From Corylus avellana (lineage: Eukaryota; Streptophyta; Magnoliopsida; Fagales; Betulaceae), in assembly GCF_901000735.1 (NCBI RefSeq), contig NC_081541.1:47600369-47664368 (forward strand): DNA of 64,000 nt, written 5' to 3'. Both the position numbers and the translations under genes were made by a program. This document shows positions 46,268-58,020 of this stretch, piece after piece (position 1 is the first letter of the stretch; each line of letters begins with the position of its first letter). The notes beneath the pieces are model-generated. The model saw only the letters and a list, made by a program, of their open reading frames with translations. It was not told the DNA's origin and did no database searches.

Positions 46268-46667
46268 CTTACAGCATGCTTGAAATTGTGTTTGAAAAAT
46301 AAAGTTTTGAAGTGAAAAAACGCTTTTTCGCAAAAGCTTTATTTTTAAGGGCATGTATGGAATTGCATTTGAGGGCTTCAAAAGTGCGTTTAACACCCTA
46401 AAAGCTTGTTAAAAAAAAAAAAAATGCCGAAACGCACATTTGGTAAAAGCTTGAAAATTAAGCTTTTGCCACATTTTTTTTTTACTTAAAAGCTATTTTT
46501 CTCAAACGCAATTCCAAACATGCTATAAGTTTTGGCTATTTTTAGGCTTTTAAGATACTTAAAAGCGCTTTTAATTTTTTTTTTTATCAAATGGATACTT
46601 TTTTCTTCAAACAGACTTTTTTTGTGTTAAATGCATTTTTAGACCTCTCTAACACAAACCCAAGTAG
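46268..46667. mobile_element. Foldback MITE cluster, hAT-like, absent from unit B
   Basis: Ends CATGCTTGAAATTGTGTTTG and an inner pair GGCATGTATGGAATTGCATT / CTCAAACGCAATTCCAAACA (inverted) show one element nested in or fused to another of the 1372-type family. Unit B is uninterrupted here (TACCCCTCTTAATTAAAGAC), giving an approximate empty site. Confidence 0.65.
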
Positions 46668-46669
46668 GC

Positions 46670-46988
46670 ACTTAAAGACAATGTCCTCCACAAATTTTTA
46701 ATTGAGACAAAAGTCTCAATGATAAAAATACACTTAATAAAATAAAATAAAAATTCAAAAAAACTATTAAAAAAAAAAAAAAAACGGGGGCTGGAAATTT
46801 AAAAAAGTTTCGTTAATTGAGTATTTTTGTCTTATTGAAAAAAAAAATAAGGTCATTTTTTTCTTTTTGTTGACCTTGTAAGACATTATTAATTTTTTGG
46901 TAGTTTAAAGGGGATATTGTCACAACTGAAAGTTTGGAAGAACATTGTCAATTAGATAGTAGTTTGAGAAAGATATGTTAATTTTAAT
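46670..46988. mobile_element. MITE, family 1 (unit A copy)
   Basis: The arms contain GACAATGTCCTCCACAAATT and the inverse-type GAAAGTTTGGAAGAACATTGTC, plus TTTTTGGTAGTTTAAAGGGG. The matching element in unit B (48783-49052) shows that the insertion predates the duplication. Confidence 0.7.
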
Positions 46989-47307
46989 TTTAATTTTTAA
47001 CAAAATACCTCGTTTTATATAGAAAAACTTTGAGGAATGCTATGGTTCCTAGCCTCTTGGTATTCTCAGGATCCTACATGGATATTGCTTCTTTTTTTTT
47101 TTTTAAGTAAAAAAAATTATCGCACTGGTCTCATTAAAAAAAAAAAAAAAAACAATATACGTACACATAGGATCAAAAGAACACTAAAAAGAACAGCAGG
47201 ATTTCTCAAAAAAATTTAGGAATTTTCGTATCATAGACTTGTATTGTACATTATTAAGGAAACTATACCGATCCCATTGAACTCATAATCATACTAGCAA
47301 TTCTCCA

Positions 47308-47498
47308 AATCTTAAAGGAAAATGATAAAGGCACAACTTAAATTCAACTTTGGCCCAACTTTTCTCTTAAGTTTTTTTTTTAAAAAAAATTGCATGTGGA
47401 GGAGAGAGAGAGAGCCTTAAACTAGAGAAAGAAATTTGGTCTAGAAGTTGGATCAAAGTTAAATTTAAGTTGTGGCTGTATCACACCTCAATCTTAAA
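47308..47498. mobile_element. 173-bp MITE with perfect 9-bp TSD, absent from unit B
   Basis: The element is 47317-47489. Its inverted arms are GGCACAACTTAAATTCAACT and the inverse of AGTTAAATTTAAGTTGTGGC. It is flanked by AATCTTAAA at 47308-47316 and 47490-47498. Unit B has a single AATCTTAAA at the matching place (about 49463), so the pre-insertion site is preserved. Confidence 0.85.
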
Positions 47499-48067
47499 TA
47501 ATTACTAAACCAAAACTTGCAGTATAAACAAATATGTCAGCAAGACCAACTTCAGAAGAAAAAGGGGCAAAAAAAAAAAAAATCTTAAATGACATTTTCT
47601 ATCTTATAAAAATCTTAAAATTGAAGACTCACAGGATGCATGTATAGTAGGTGAAAAGGGCTTGAAGGACAGAAACTGGGGGGGCATGCATTTTATTAAA
47701 TTCGTACCGTTTGACAAACACAACATGTATGTATTTGGCGGTGCTCTTTGTTAAAATTAAGGTGTGATGAGATTCCACCTACATTAACTACTTGCTAGCT
47801 GCTGCCAAGGTGGACCACAAAAAACAGGAAAAATAAATAGATAGACGCAAATGTTTTTGAGAGGAGAATTAAATGAAAAAATAAAATAAAAAAAGAGTTG
47901 ATGTAATTTAAAGGCAGGTTTGATGTGATATAATAGAAATAAAAAGTAAAGAAAGTTGTTTGTTACTGTAAAGACAAAAGCTTACCTTTTTTGATAGGAC
48001 GGAAAAATGGAAAAAATAGTGGATTCTCCAATGGGTACACTCTCCTGCTATTTTGTTTTCTATTCGA

Positions 48068-48290
48068 AATGAGTAATACTAGGTACGTAAGGATGAAAAT
48101 GGCAAAATGCGAGAAGTTACTAACTGTCCACTAACTTCTAACTGTTAATCGCACTAATGGTTAACCACTTTGAAGGCGGTTAAAAAAAATTATATATATA
48201 AAAATACATGAAATAACATCGTTTTTGTGTTTAAATATATATAAAAATTTAATCCAAAAAAATAGAAGTGCAGAATGTAGCATTACCCGT
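48068..48290. mobile_element. Small MITE of the GAGTAATGCTAG type
   Basis: The left end GAGTAATACTAGGTAC and right end TGTAGCATTACCCG are inverted relatives of the 41411 element ends. The interior is AT-rich with a GTTAA/TTAAC symmetrical section. Non-coding. Confidence 0.5.
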
Positions 48291-48782
48291 TTGAAAAATG
48301 TGAAACATGAAAAAAGGGATTTTCTTGTTATATAATTTTTCTCGAGTTGTCAAAAGAAAATGTTGGGAATAAAAGGATATAATTTTTTAGAATATGACAA
48401 TGTTGAATTTCTCCATGACCCATTTTTATTTGATTTCAAATAAAATTAAATGATTTAAATACCTAAACAAGCATTATTTTCTAGACCTTTGAGGGTTTTA
48501 GGGTAGGATGGCAAGTGGTACATTTTTGGAGAATAGGATGGTCCGCTGCATGCGGAGATACGAGGGCTTTTATCCTCTATATGTAGAGTGGTACACTTTG
48601 AAAAACTTTGTCAGAACTAAGAATTTAATTTGGGAGGAAGAATTTTTTTTTTTTAATATTTTTAGAGGACATTATTATTGAGGAGTGAAATTGAAAATTT
48701 CCTTTGCATACTCTATGATACTTTGTTTGTAATTAAGGAAAAAAAAAAATTATTTTTTTGGAAAGTTTACATACCCCTCTTA

Positions 48783-49052
48783 ATTAAAGACAATGTCCTC
48801 CACAAGCTTTTAATTGAGACAATATTCTCAATAATAAAAATACCCTTAATAAAAGAAAATTAAAAAACTCAAGGCATGGAAATTTAAGAAAGTTTCGTTA
48901 ATTGAGTATTTTTGTCTTATTGAAAAAAATTTAAGGTCTTTTTTTTTTGCTTACCTTGTGAAACATTGTCAATTTTTTGATAGTTTAAGGGGGATATTGT
49001 CCTAATTGAAAGTTTTGGGGAACATCGTCAATTAGATGGTAGTTTGAGAAAT
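48783..49052. mobile_element. MITE, family 1 (unit B copy)
   Basis: Orthologous position to 46670-46988 in the duplicated segment. The same GACAATGTCCTCCACAA arm and GTTTAAGGGGGATATTGTCC arm are present. Confidence 0.7.
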
Positions 49053-49083
49053 GTATGTTATTTTATTTTATTTTTTTTAATAT

Positions 49084-49189
49084 NNNNNNNNNNNNNNNNN
49101 NNNNNNNNNNNNNNNNNNNNNNNNNNNNNNNNNNNNNNNNNNNNNNNNNNNNNNNNNNNNNNNNNNNNNNNNNNNNNNNNNNNNNNNNN
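49084..49189. other. Assembly gap (106 N)
   Basis: This is the only gap not equal to 100 N, so its size was probably estimated. Alignment to unit A suggests that only about 20-30 bases are really missing between ...TTTTTTAATAT and GAAAAAGTTTG. Confidence 0.9.
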
Positions 49190-49288
49190 GAAAAAGTTTG
49201 AATGATACAGTTCCTCCGGATGTTCTCCTGATCTTACATAGATATTGTTTTTAAAAAAGTAGAAAAAAAAACTTATCTCACTAGTCTC

Positions 49289-49319
<31 letters not shown>

Positions 49320-50314
49320 CAATATCCACATAGGATTAAGAGAACACGAAAAAGAACAATAGCATTTCTCAAAAACTTTTAGGAATTTTTGTATCATAGA
49401 CTTGTATTGTACATTATTAAGGAAACTATACCGATCACATAGAACTCATAATCATGCTAACAATTCTCAAAATCTTAAACAATTACTCAATAATACTAGA
49501 TTTACATTTATATCATTTATAAACCAAAACTTGCAGTACAAACAAATATTCTTCAGAAAAAAAAAAAAAAAAAAAAAAATTCTTATATGACATTTTCTCT
49601 CTTATAAAGATCTTAAATTGAAGACTCACAAGATGCATGTATAACTTAACCGAAAAATATATATATATATATTAAAAAAAAAATGAGAGAGAGAGAGAGA
49701 GAGAGAAAAGAGGGAAAAAAAAAACGTAATTAATCCATTAGAGTAGGAGAAAAGGGCACGAGGGACAGAAACTGGGACAAGCATTTTATTAAATTCGTAC
49801 CGTTTGACAAACACAACATGTATGTATTTGTCGGTGCTCTTTATTAAAATTAAGGAGTAATGATGAGATACCACCTACGTTAACTACCTCTTCTTTTATA
49901 TATATATATATATATATAGTATACGAGAAATTAGGAGAATTACATAAGAGGGTATTTATCACTTCTAATTTGAAGAGAAGAAAGAAAAATGAGAAAAAGT
50001 GGGAATGCTTCCAAACATTAAGTACTTGCTGCTGTCAAGGCAGACCAGAAAAAACAGGAAAAATAAATATATAAGTGAAGAAGCAAATGTTTTTGAGAGA
50101 AGAAATGAGAAAAAAGATGAGTTGATGTAATATAAAGACGGTTAGGATGTGATATAACCGTACGAATGAAAAGTAAAGAAAGTTGTTTGTTATTGTGAGC
50201 TTCTCTCCTTTTTATTTTTATTTTTTAGGAAGGAGAAATGAAAAATTAGCGGATTTCCAAATGGGTACACTCTTGACTCTACTACTATTTTTGTTTTTTT
50301 GTTTTTATATTGGA

Positions 50315-50476
50315 AATGAGTAATGCTAGGTATTCCGTAGAAGTTCGGTATTGCTGACATGGCGTGTTCAATCAACCACGCCATGCAAGCCCATTTATTA
50401 TATTAAAAATTTTTGAAAATTTGATGAAACTCTATATTTCTACCGGATTTTAGCCCACTACCTAGCATTTTTCATT
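50315..50476. mobile_element. Small MITE of the GAGTAATGCTAG type
   Basis: The left end AATGAGTAATGCTAGGTA and right end TACCTAGCATTTTTCATT are inverted repeats. The ends also carry CATGGCGTG / CACGCCATG hairpin sequence at about 50359-50385. Non-coding. Confidence 0.65.
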
Positions 50477-51402
50477 GGGAATTAGTAAGGGGAGAGAAAG
50501 TGGGACTACAGCTAAATAGAAGATGATAGTTATAAGGGGAACCGACAAAGGCACCTCATCTAGGCAATTGTTTACTGAAAGAGGAACCGTGAAGCTTATA
50601 AACACATCCAACGGGAGCATTCTTTGGCCGATGTGGGGACAAAGCCTATTTCTTTTTCTACGCAATTCTTAGGAGTTAGGGGGAGTGGCATGGATAAAGT
50701 GACATTAGATCTTAATAGGATAGGATGATTATAAGTGAGACCCATGAAGGTGCACCATTTAGCCAATTGTTGAATTTGGCAAAATTATTTTTTCCAAATC
50801 TTGGGTTTCTTACAATGTCGCATTTAAGCATATATATCTAGCTGTAGTGACTATTTTAACTACCAAAAACACATTTTTTTTTAAGCTACTATATTTTCAA
50901 TAAAAAAAAGTCCAACAAATTATCTTTTTCACTCTCTAATTTCTTTAATTATTATTTTTCAATGTGCTAAAGAGAAAGAAACCAATAATAATAATAATAA
51001 TAAATGTAAACAACTACCCTCAAATATTATATTCATTCAATGTACTGCAATAAACTTTTATAGGTGAAAGTTCACCGTAGCAAATGTTTTACTTTGAAAC
51101 ATCTGCTGAAGACCCAAAATGGCTCATATTAACTTAATACGGTTAATATGAGCCATTTAAATTAAAGCAATTGCCGGAGATGCTTTTGTATGAATTTCAG
51201 AAGAGTAATGCTACATATTACACCTCATCTCGCTGGATTGATATGACAATATCCATTATCTGTTGAATTTATTAACAAATACTAATCTTAAGTTTGATAG
51301 CACAACAACCCAATAAAATAGAAGTGTAGGATGTAGCATTACCCGTTTGAAAAATGTGAAAACATGTAAAGAGGGATTTTCTTGTCATATATATATATAT
51401 AT

Positions 51403-51802
51403 TGGTAACTTCACTGAACACTCATGAACTTTCACTCGATTTGACAACCCTCTCTAAACTTCAAAATCTCTCAATTTAGTCCCATGAACTTTTAATTGCT
51501 CTAAATTTGAAACCCTTCCATCAAATTTAGCCGTTAGAAATACACAAAAAAAAAAAACTAAACTAAAATATCCCTGATTTCATTTTTTTAAATAAAAAAA
51601 AGTTTTGGAATTAAGGGAAAAGTTGAAATTTTATAAAAAAATTTAGGGGTATAAACGTCATTTAAGGTTTAAAATCTGACCCGAGGGGGTCCAAATTGAT
51701 TGCAATTAAAAAGTTCAGAGACTAAATTGAGAGATTTTGAAGTTTGGGAGTAGTTTGTCAAATCGAGTGAAAGTTTAAGGGTCTTCAGTGAAGTTACTCA
51801 TT
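51403..51802. mobile_element. MITE, family 2 (about 400 bp)
   Basis: Inverted arms GGTAACTTCACTGAACACTC...GAACTTTCACTCGATTTGAC and the inverse of GTCAAATCGAGTGAAAGTTTAAGG...TTCAGTGAAGTTACTC. Unit A lacks it at the corresponding point after TTTTCTTGT(T/C)ATATA, so it inserted after the duplication. Confidence 0.8.
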
Positions 51803-52261
51803 TTTTTTTTTTTTCCTAATCAAATACGAGAAAAAGTTATTGGGAAGTATATAATTTTTCTTGAGTTGTCAAAAGAAAATGTTGGGAACAAAAGGATATC
51901 ATTTTTAGAATATTACAATGTTGACTTTCTCCCTGGACTCATTTTTATTTGATTTCAAATTAAATTAAATTATTTAAATACCTAAACAAGCATTATTTTC
52001 TAGACCTTTGAGGGTTTTAGAGTAGGATGATAAGTAAGTGGCACGTTTTTTGAGAATAGGATGGTCCGCTACATGCAGAGATACGAGGGCTTTTTACATG
52101 GTATGACTACATGCATGTAGAGTGGTACATAGTATGACTACATGTAGAGTGGTACACTTTGAAAAACTGTCGGAACTAAGAATTTAATTTGGGAGGAAGT
52201 CATTTTTTTTTTTTTTATATAATATTTTTATAGGACACTATTATTTATTTTTTTTATTTTT

Positions 52262-52505
52262 TGAAAATAACATGGCTTATTCATTAATCAAAATTAAGCT
52301 GAAACAATTTGCTCTACTTGAACAATATCACAGATACAGTCGGATATCTCATCCCTCCAAATTTGATCTATAACACTTCTAGTAGCTAACTTTGCTAATA
52401 GGTGGGCTACAACATTTATATTCCGTCGTACATGATTAGGTTTTCAATTTGATATTAATTTAGCACCCTCTATGAGTTGACCATACCTACTCCCGCTTCC
52501 GTCGT
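52262..52505 (-). pseudogene. LINE 3' end fragment, RNase H domain
   Basis: Minus-strand translation gives SGSRYGQLIEGAKLISN*KP, NHVRRNINVVAHLLAKLAT, then RSVIDQIWRDEISDCICDIV and a stop. This is the C-terminal half of a plant RVT_3 domain. A Trp codon of the usual pattern has become TGA. It interrupts unit B between GGACACTATTATT and a second CACTATTATTGAGG, a likely target duplication of about 10 bp (ACACTATTAT). Confidence 0.85.
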
Positions 52506-52649
52506 ACACTATTATTGAGGAGTGAAATTGAAAAGTTTTCAAACATGGTGATACATTATTGTAATTTTTTTAAGAAAAAAATTTGAGGGTACAATTGCAA
52601 AAGTAATGAAACGTTAAAGGACTAAGCAGAATTTCCCTATACAAAAATT

Positions 52650-52745
52650 AGGAAAAAGTACATATACATTCCTTAAATTATTACTCCATCATCAATGTCC
52701 TTAAATTACCAATTGTAGCTGTACCTAAACTACAAAAACAAAAAT
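52650..52745. mobile_element. One arm of a family 1 MITE
   Basis: AAAAAGTACATATACATTCC through CCTAAACTAC matches the left arm at 10579. No right arm was found, so it is truncated. Confidence 0.55.
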
Positions 52746-52829
52746 ATTTGACATTGTAACTTTTTAAAGTTTAAAAGTATGACTCTTACCAAAAAAAAAA
52801 AAAAAAAAGGGTTTAAAAGTATGATTATT

Positions 52830-52957
52830 GGAATGGAGGGCCCACTCAATTTCCATTAGGCCACACTAGTATCCCAAGGGAATAGGAGACTGTTGGAATG
52901 AAAGCACCACTCAATTCTCATTGGGCCACGCTAGCAACCTAAGAGAATGGGGGACTA
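52830..52957. repeat. Two-copy tandem repeat (about 80-bp unit)
   Basis: Each unit contains CACTCAATT(T/C)(C/T)CATT(A/G)GGCCAC, then CTAG and AGGGAATAGGAGACT or AGAGAATGGGGGACT, then TGGAA. Non-coding. Confidence 0.7.
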
Positions 52958-54238
52958 CTGGAACGGCCAAAGATCAAGCCCCCCGCAATTATCACCCACG
53001 AAACCCTAGGGAGAGGAGGGCAACCTTAAAAACCATGCAGCAAGCACAACTTGAGCTATTAATTATTTTTTCTCATTTTCTCTAATGTCTACCTTACATT
53101 TCTCACTTATCATTCTAAGCAACTAACTTAAGCATCAGAGGTGGTGTTGGTGTTGCCATTATCCCCCCCTCTCGTACGGTGCCCCACCACCCATCACTTG
53201 CTTGTTTTGTAGGGTTCCAAGCTTGGAGCCGCAAGGTGTGACAATTGCACTAACAATTACAAAAAATAATAAAACATCATGCATAAAATAAAATAAGTTA
53301 ATTAAGTTTCTCCGAGTAAAAATGATTGAATACTCTTCATTCATCGCATCCTCCTTGGGGCTTGGTGACTGGTTACATACTTATGTGAAAACTGTGAAAG
53401 GCGACCATAATTAGGTTGTCGATCTGCTTGCAAAAATAACAACAACAAAAAAGACAGCAAATTGTGGTTGGGGGCCTTTGTATTTAGACGGAAATTGTAG
53501 AATCAAATCATTTTTCATCGTCTTCTCAAAGCTAAATTATATCAGTTTATATGATTGGTAACTGCAACACACGAGGCGCAGACAAACTATAACACAAGTT
53601 TTATATATATATATATATATATTATGTTTGCATGCATAGGTGTACAACAGTACAACATAAACATGATGATAAGAAAAACATACAACAAAATATATTTATA
53701 TATTTAATGGTTATATTATATTATGCTTGCTCGCTTACCAATGATCTCGTCGTTTCTTTTGCCTTCGTTGTTTATTTATCTGTTTGTTTCTTTTTCTTTT
53801 CCCTTGTCGGCCTGAACCTGACTGCTCTCTTCTTTCTCTTTTCTATTTTATTTTTTTTATTTGTTTTTTGTTTTATTTTTTTGATTAATTAATTAGAACT
53901 AAGAACCCACCTGCAGCAGGCATTGTGTTGAATCTGTTGATACAACTGGTTGTGATTGGCTTCATATTGAAAGCCTTATATACGGTTGAAATATTTTTAA
54001 TTAAATGGAAGGGTGAATGATGAAGTCAAAGTTATAACTTAAAGGCGTTTGAATCTGATATCATGTTAAATCACCAATTGGTTTAACGACTAAACGCTTA
54101 AGCTAATAGAAAACAGTAAATTTAATTATTTAATCAATACTTTAACAATCATTACCAAAAACAATAAGCAAATAAGATTTGGCCTAAGAAAAGATAGTCA
54201 TACTTCTCGTATACTTCGATAAAGAAAGAAATTTTAGG
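52958..54238. other. Intergenic DNA, no gene supported
   Basis: The frames at 53159-53344 and 53632-53892 show no domain. The sequence near 54045-54115 (GATATCATGTTAAATCACC ... AAACGCTTAAGCTAATAG) resembles the inverted PBS-proximal end of a short LTR element and may be a minus-strand TRIM fragment. Confidence 0.35.
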
Positions 54239-54405
54239 AAAAATTACACATACATTCTTCAAACTATTATCTCATTGTCAATGACTTTTTTCCCAAGCTA
54301 TCAATTATATCAATGTCATCCCTAAACTACTAAAAAAATGTAAATATCCTCCAATGACAAAAATACCATTCATAAAATAAAAATAAAAATGAAAAATGAA
54401 AAACC
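54239..54405. mobile_element. One arm of a family 1 MITE
   Basis: AAAAATTACACATACATTC ... CATTGTCAATGAC ... TCCCTAAACTAC matches the left arm at 10579. It abuts the LINE fragment downstream, with no right arm seen. Confidence 0.55.
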
Positions 54406-54454
54406 CCCTTGGTTTTTTTTTTTTTAATTATGTTTCCTAATTTCATAATCCAAT

Positions 54455-54660
54455 TATGCAGAGAGTTGGGATTACAAAAGGTGAAATTAGAGAGTAATGT
54501 TCTTCAAGTAGTGCAAGCTTTGCGAAAAGACGGCACGAATTGGAGTATGATTGGCCCTCTCAACATTGATTCTCGAGGTGCTTTGAGTTGTCTGTAAAAA
54601 TGGAGTGTCTGTAATGTAAGGCACGGTGGCAATGAGCAGCTCATGGAGGAATTTCTCCGA
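54455..54660 (+). pseudogene. LINE 3' end fragment, RNase H domain
   Basis: The plus-strand frame reads CRELGLQKVKLESNVLQVVQ, ALRKDGTNWSMIGPLNIDSR, GALSCL*KWSVCNVRHGGNE and QLMEEF. Intact plant LINE RNase H domains read ...LEGDxLxVVxALxxxxxxxSRYGxLI...W.VxxVxRxxNxxAHxLA. The catalytic Asp position is Asn-like here, and stops and deletions are present. It is a dead fragment. Confidence 0.8.
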
Positions 54661-55289
54661 CGTATTTTGATATTGTGTATTTTGAGCAGCATACTTAAAA
54701 GTAGTTTTTATTTTATTTTTTGGGACGCACATGAATAAATAAAGAAGGGTCTGATGCCCGTCAGGACCATTTAAGTCCTGTTTGGGTACCGTGTTGTAGT
54801 TCTTTTTCTCCCTTCTGGTATGCTTGTTATTTGACTCGAAAGAAAAAAAAAAAAAAAAGCATTATTGAGCCGTATATTTATCTGAAATTAATGGCGCATT
54901 CCTATCACGTTTTCCACTAGTTTTTTTATGTTTTAATTTGCTATTGACTTTCGCATTGTTAACGCAATGTGATTGGTGGAGAAATAATTGGGATACTTGC
55001 ATGCCGGTGGATAAGAATCTATGAAAATTATGTTAGAATATTTTCGAATATAATTGTAATTGATTATTAAATATTTGTGATTTGATTACTTTATTTGCAT
55101 TGTATTAAATTATCACATTTTTCTTTTTTCTTATAAATTTGGATTAATGGGATCGTAAAGATTATTAAGAAATATGGCAAAATATAGTCATTAGAGCTCT
55201 TCTCTAGTGGTAGACCTAAGCACTTAACACCGAACCACCTATAAAATCTTTTATTTCAATTTTTTTTTTTATTCTGCTTTATATATATG
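54661..55289. other. AT-rich intergenic DNA
   Basis: The first 170 bp may be the LINE 3' UTR (ACTTAAGTCC-like and GGTATGCTTG motifs before an A-run at 54841-54857). Nothing else was recognised. Confidence 0.4.
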
Positions 55290-55722
55290 TAGGGAAAATT
55301 TCACAAAATCTTCTTGAATTTTCACGCGTTTTGAAAGTACATTCTCAAGTTCAAAAACTCTCAATTAAGAGTATCGAATTTTCAATTTCTTTCAATTACC
55401 CAATTCCGTTAGAATTTTTCGTTAAATCTTGTCTAAATTTCCAAAATACCATTTTTTATTAAAAAAATAAAATAAAAATTGTAAAAATTCATGCGTATAT
55501 TTATTTTTAATAAAAAAAATATTTTTGCAACATCTTTGCATTTTTTTTTAATAAAAAAATAGGTATTTTGGGAATCTTGACAAAATTTAACGGAAAATCG
55601 TAACAAAATTGGGTAATTGAAAAAAATTAAAAGCTCAATACCCTTAATTGCGAGTTTTTAAACTTTAGAGGTAGTATCAAAACGAGTGAAAATTTAGGGA
55701 GAATTTTGTAAAGTTTTCACTT
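55290..55722. mobile_element. MITE, family 2 (about 430 bp)
   Basis: Inverted arms AAATTTCACAAAATCTTCTTG...TCACGCGTTTTG and the inverse of CAAAACGAGTGAAAATTTAGG...TTTTGTAAAGTTTTCAC. The centre is A/T-rich. Non-coding. Confidence 0.75.
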
Positions 55723-58020
55723 ATATTTAATTGTCCAATGTTGCAATACGAATTTCTTTTCAGTAGTGTTAGAGAATTCATATGAAATTCATCTGTTTAG
55801 AAATATAATTAGACAGCTCAAAAATCATTTAGACAAAATTCACATAAAATTTATTACATTATCTACCTAAATTATTAGAGAGTCCCTACCATGCGGTTAG
55901 ACATTAAAAGTGGTGTTTTGCTCGTTTTTAATGCCACAAAACTTGTTTTTGGATTCAGATCTAAAACTTAGAGATAGAAGGTTAACTCTTAAGGAATTTT
56001 ATCACCCTAACGTAGGAGAAGATGACTGTTAAATGGAAGGTTCACTCTTTCTCTATTAAATGACAAGAAGAAGGAAGAAGAAGGAATGAGGGAGGTTGTC
56101 GGCAGGAAGGAAGAAATGGGAGAGAAGAAGAAATAAGGAAAAAATTAGTGTTTTAGGCACTATGATAGTTTTGTGCATTTTGCTTATGTGGCAATTGGTG
56201 ATTGAGGGCTACAAAAGTTAGGTTTTAAGGCCCATCCGCATTGAAGTTAAATCCAAATTATTAACAATGCAGGCAAATAATTGCTATATATGAATCCAAG
56301 ATTCATATATTGACCCAAATAATTGTACATTGAAAAATAAATGAACATTCTTGTTGTTGGTAGAGGGGGCGGTGGAGTTTCCTGGTGATCAGCATGCCAA
56401 GGAAGTAATGAAGTAGAAAAAGTTGGCTGTTAGATTTTGACCTTCCATTAATGCACTTTGAATATCTTTATTTTTCTTCCTTGTACAATAAATATAAAGC
56501 TAGTTGATGCACAAAACAATGATGTCCAGACGCAATGAATCTCCAGCCAATATGTGTTTGAATATATTTCATTACTCAATCTAAATACACAGCAAATATC
56601 TGTCTGTTCGGATTGTGGTCGAACAGTTCAAATTGAACAAATAAATTTTAGGGTTAAATAAGTTTTACCCCTAAAAGTTTCACTTTTTTTTCTTTTAATT
56701 TTTGTCTCAAATGTTTAAAAATTGGCACTGTATTCTAACCAAGTTCCTAAAATTTTCAATCTAGTCACTTTGTTAACCATTTTCATCTTATTTGACGAAA
56801 AATGGCGCATGTTCCTTTTTTTGGTACAAAATTTTCAAAATTGCCCTTTGTTAAATTCCAAAAATTCCTTCATTTAAAAAAAATATTAAAAAGAAAAAAA
56901 AAATACGGCCACCCCATTTTTATTTTATTTTATTTTATTTTTATTTTTATATTTTGTTTTGTTTTTTCTATTTTTTTTTCTTTTAAATAAAACATTTACA
57001 TTTATTCAATAATTTCCGTAAGAGAAAATGAAAATTATTAACGTGGTGACTACATTAAAAACTTTTGACGCTTGGTTGGGGTATATTACTAATTTTTAAA
57101 TATTGGAAGCAAGATTAAAAAGAGGTGAAACTTTGTAGGAGTAAAATGTATTTTTCTCAAAATTTTATATATATTCTCTCATATTAACAACTCAAATTAC
57201 TAGTAATTTAAATAATTAATAATCCTTCCTACCCGAGCTGTTGAAATTGTACTTCAGAATTTAATACCTAGATACAGATCTTTGAAGGACAATCTACCAT
57301 TTGAAAAAGAACCAGATGCTTATTGCTTCTCTATGTTTGTTTAATTTATTTCCTCTTGCATTATAATATTTATGATAAATTAATTACCTGTTCTTTGAGT
57401 TCTCACGGATCTCTTTATTTTGTTTCACCCAGGCCAAAGGTGGGTGAAGAGGGAAGGACAATAATTAAATAAAATAATATTAATTAATGCTTTAGTTGAT
57501 ACATTATTGGTTTGCTTTGAAAAATGATTTCTGAATTTGGCTCATTCAAATTTAGTTAAATCTCAAAGTTATACCAAGAAATAATATCAAAGTTATGATG
57601 GATTAGAAGGAAATTCATCAATGCTCTCTCGCATCTGATTGTTTTAATGTATATATATATTTTCTCAAAAGTAGAGCAGTTTTTTGTTCGATCTGACCGT
57701 TGATGGGCTATTTGTAAAATAGTAAAAGCGTCAAAGGATCCACTAGTTTGGAGGTCAAGAAAACTCTGATGCTTAAGTTAGCATTTATGTTTGGAACGAG
57801 AATATGCAATGAGTTAGTTTTTTAGGGGAATTGATCGATTTATTCCATGTTGCCTTCCTTTTGTAGGGTTTTAGGTAACTGTTTTTCATGTAATCGTTCC
57901 ACGTTCACCCGGTGGTTAAGAGATAATGATCTTTCCATGTTCATCTGGTGGTTGAGACGTTTGGGTAGTGGTTAAGAGATAATCTCGTGAAATATCTAAA
58001 GTAGCTGAGTTATTGTAAAA
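55723..58020. other. Intergenic DNA with low-confidence gene debris
   Basis: No gene is supported. A 38-codon frame at 57228-57344 (RAVEIVLQNLIPRYRSLKDN, then LPFEKEPDAYCFSMFV and a stop) looks exon-like but is unrecognised. A TTTCACCCAG acceptor-like site lies at about 57424. The 57640-58000 stretch with GGTGGTTAAGAGATAAT repeats looks LTR-like. Confidence 0.3.

Larger units (their letters stand above)
46172..48697. repeat. Segmental tandem duplication, unit A
   Basis: Runs from TTTGCCTTTGCGTATTCTATG to GAGGAGTGAAATTGAAAATT. Landmarks shared with unit B include GATACTTTGTTTGTAA, GACAATGTCCTCCACAA, ACTTGTATTGTACATTATTA, CCGTTTGACAAACACAACAT and GACCTTTGAGGGTTTTAG. The copies differ by many substitutions and several insertions, so the duplication is old and real. 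No protein gene seen in it. Confidence 0.85.
48698..52537. repeat. Segmental tandem duplication, unit B
   Basis: Same landmark order as unit A but about 1.3 kb longer. The extra DNA includes a segment at about 50340-51300 with small MITEs, the family 2 MITE at 51403-51802 and the LINE fragment at 52262-52505, while unit A has two insertions that B lacks. The unit ends at GAGGAGTGAAATTGAAAAGTTTTC. Confidence 0.85.
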
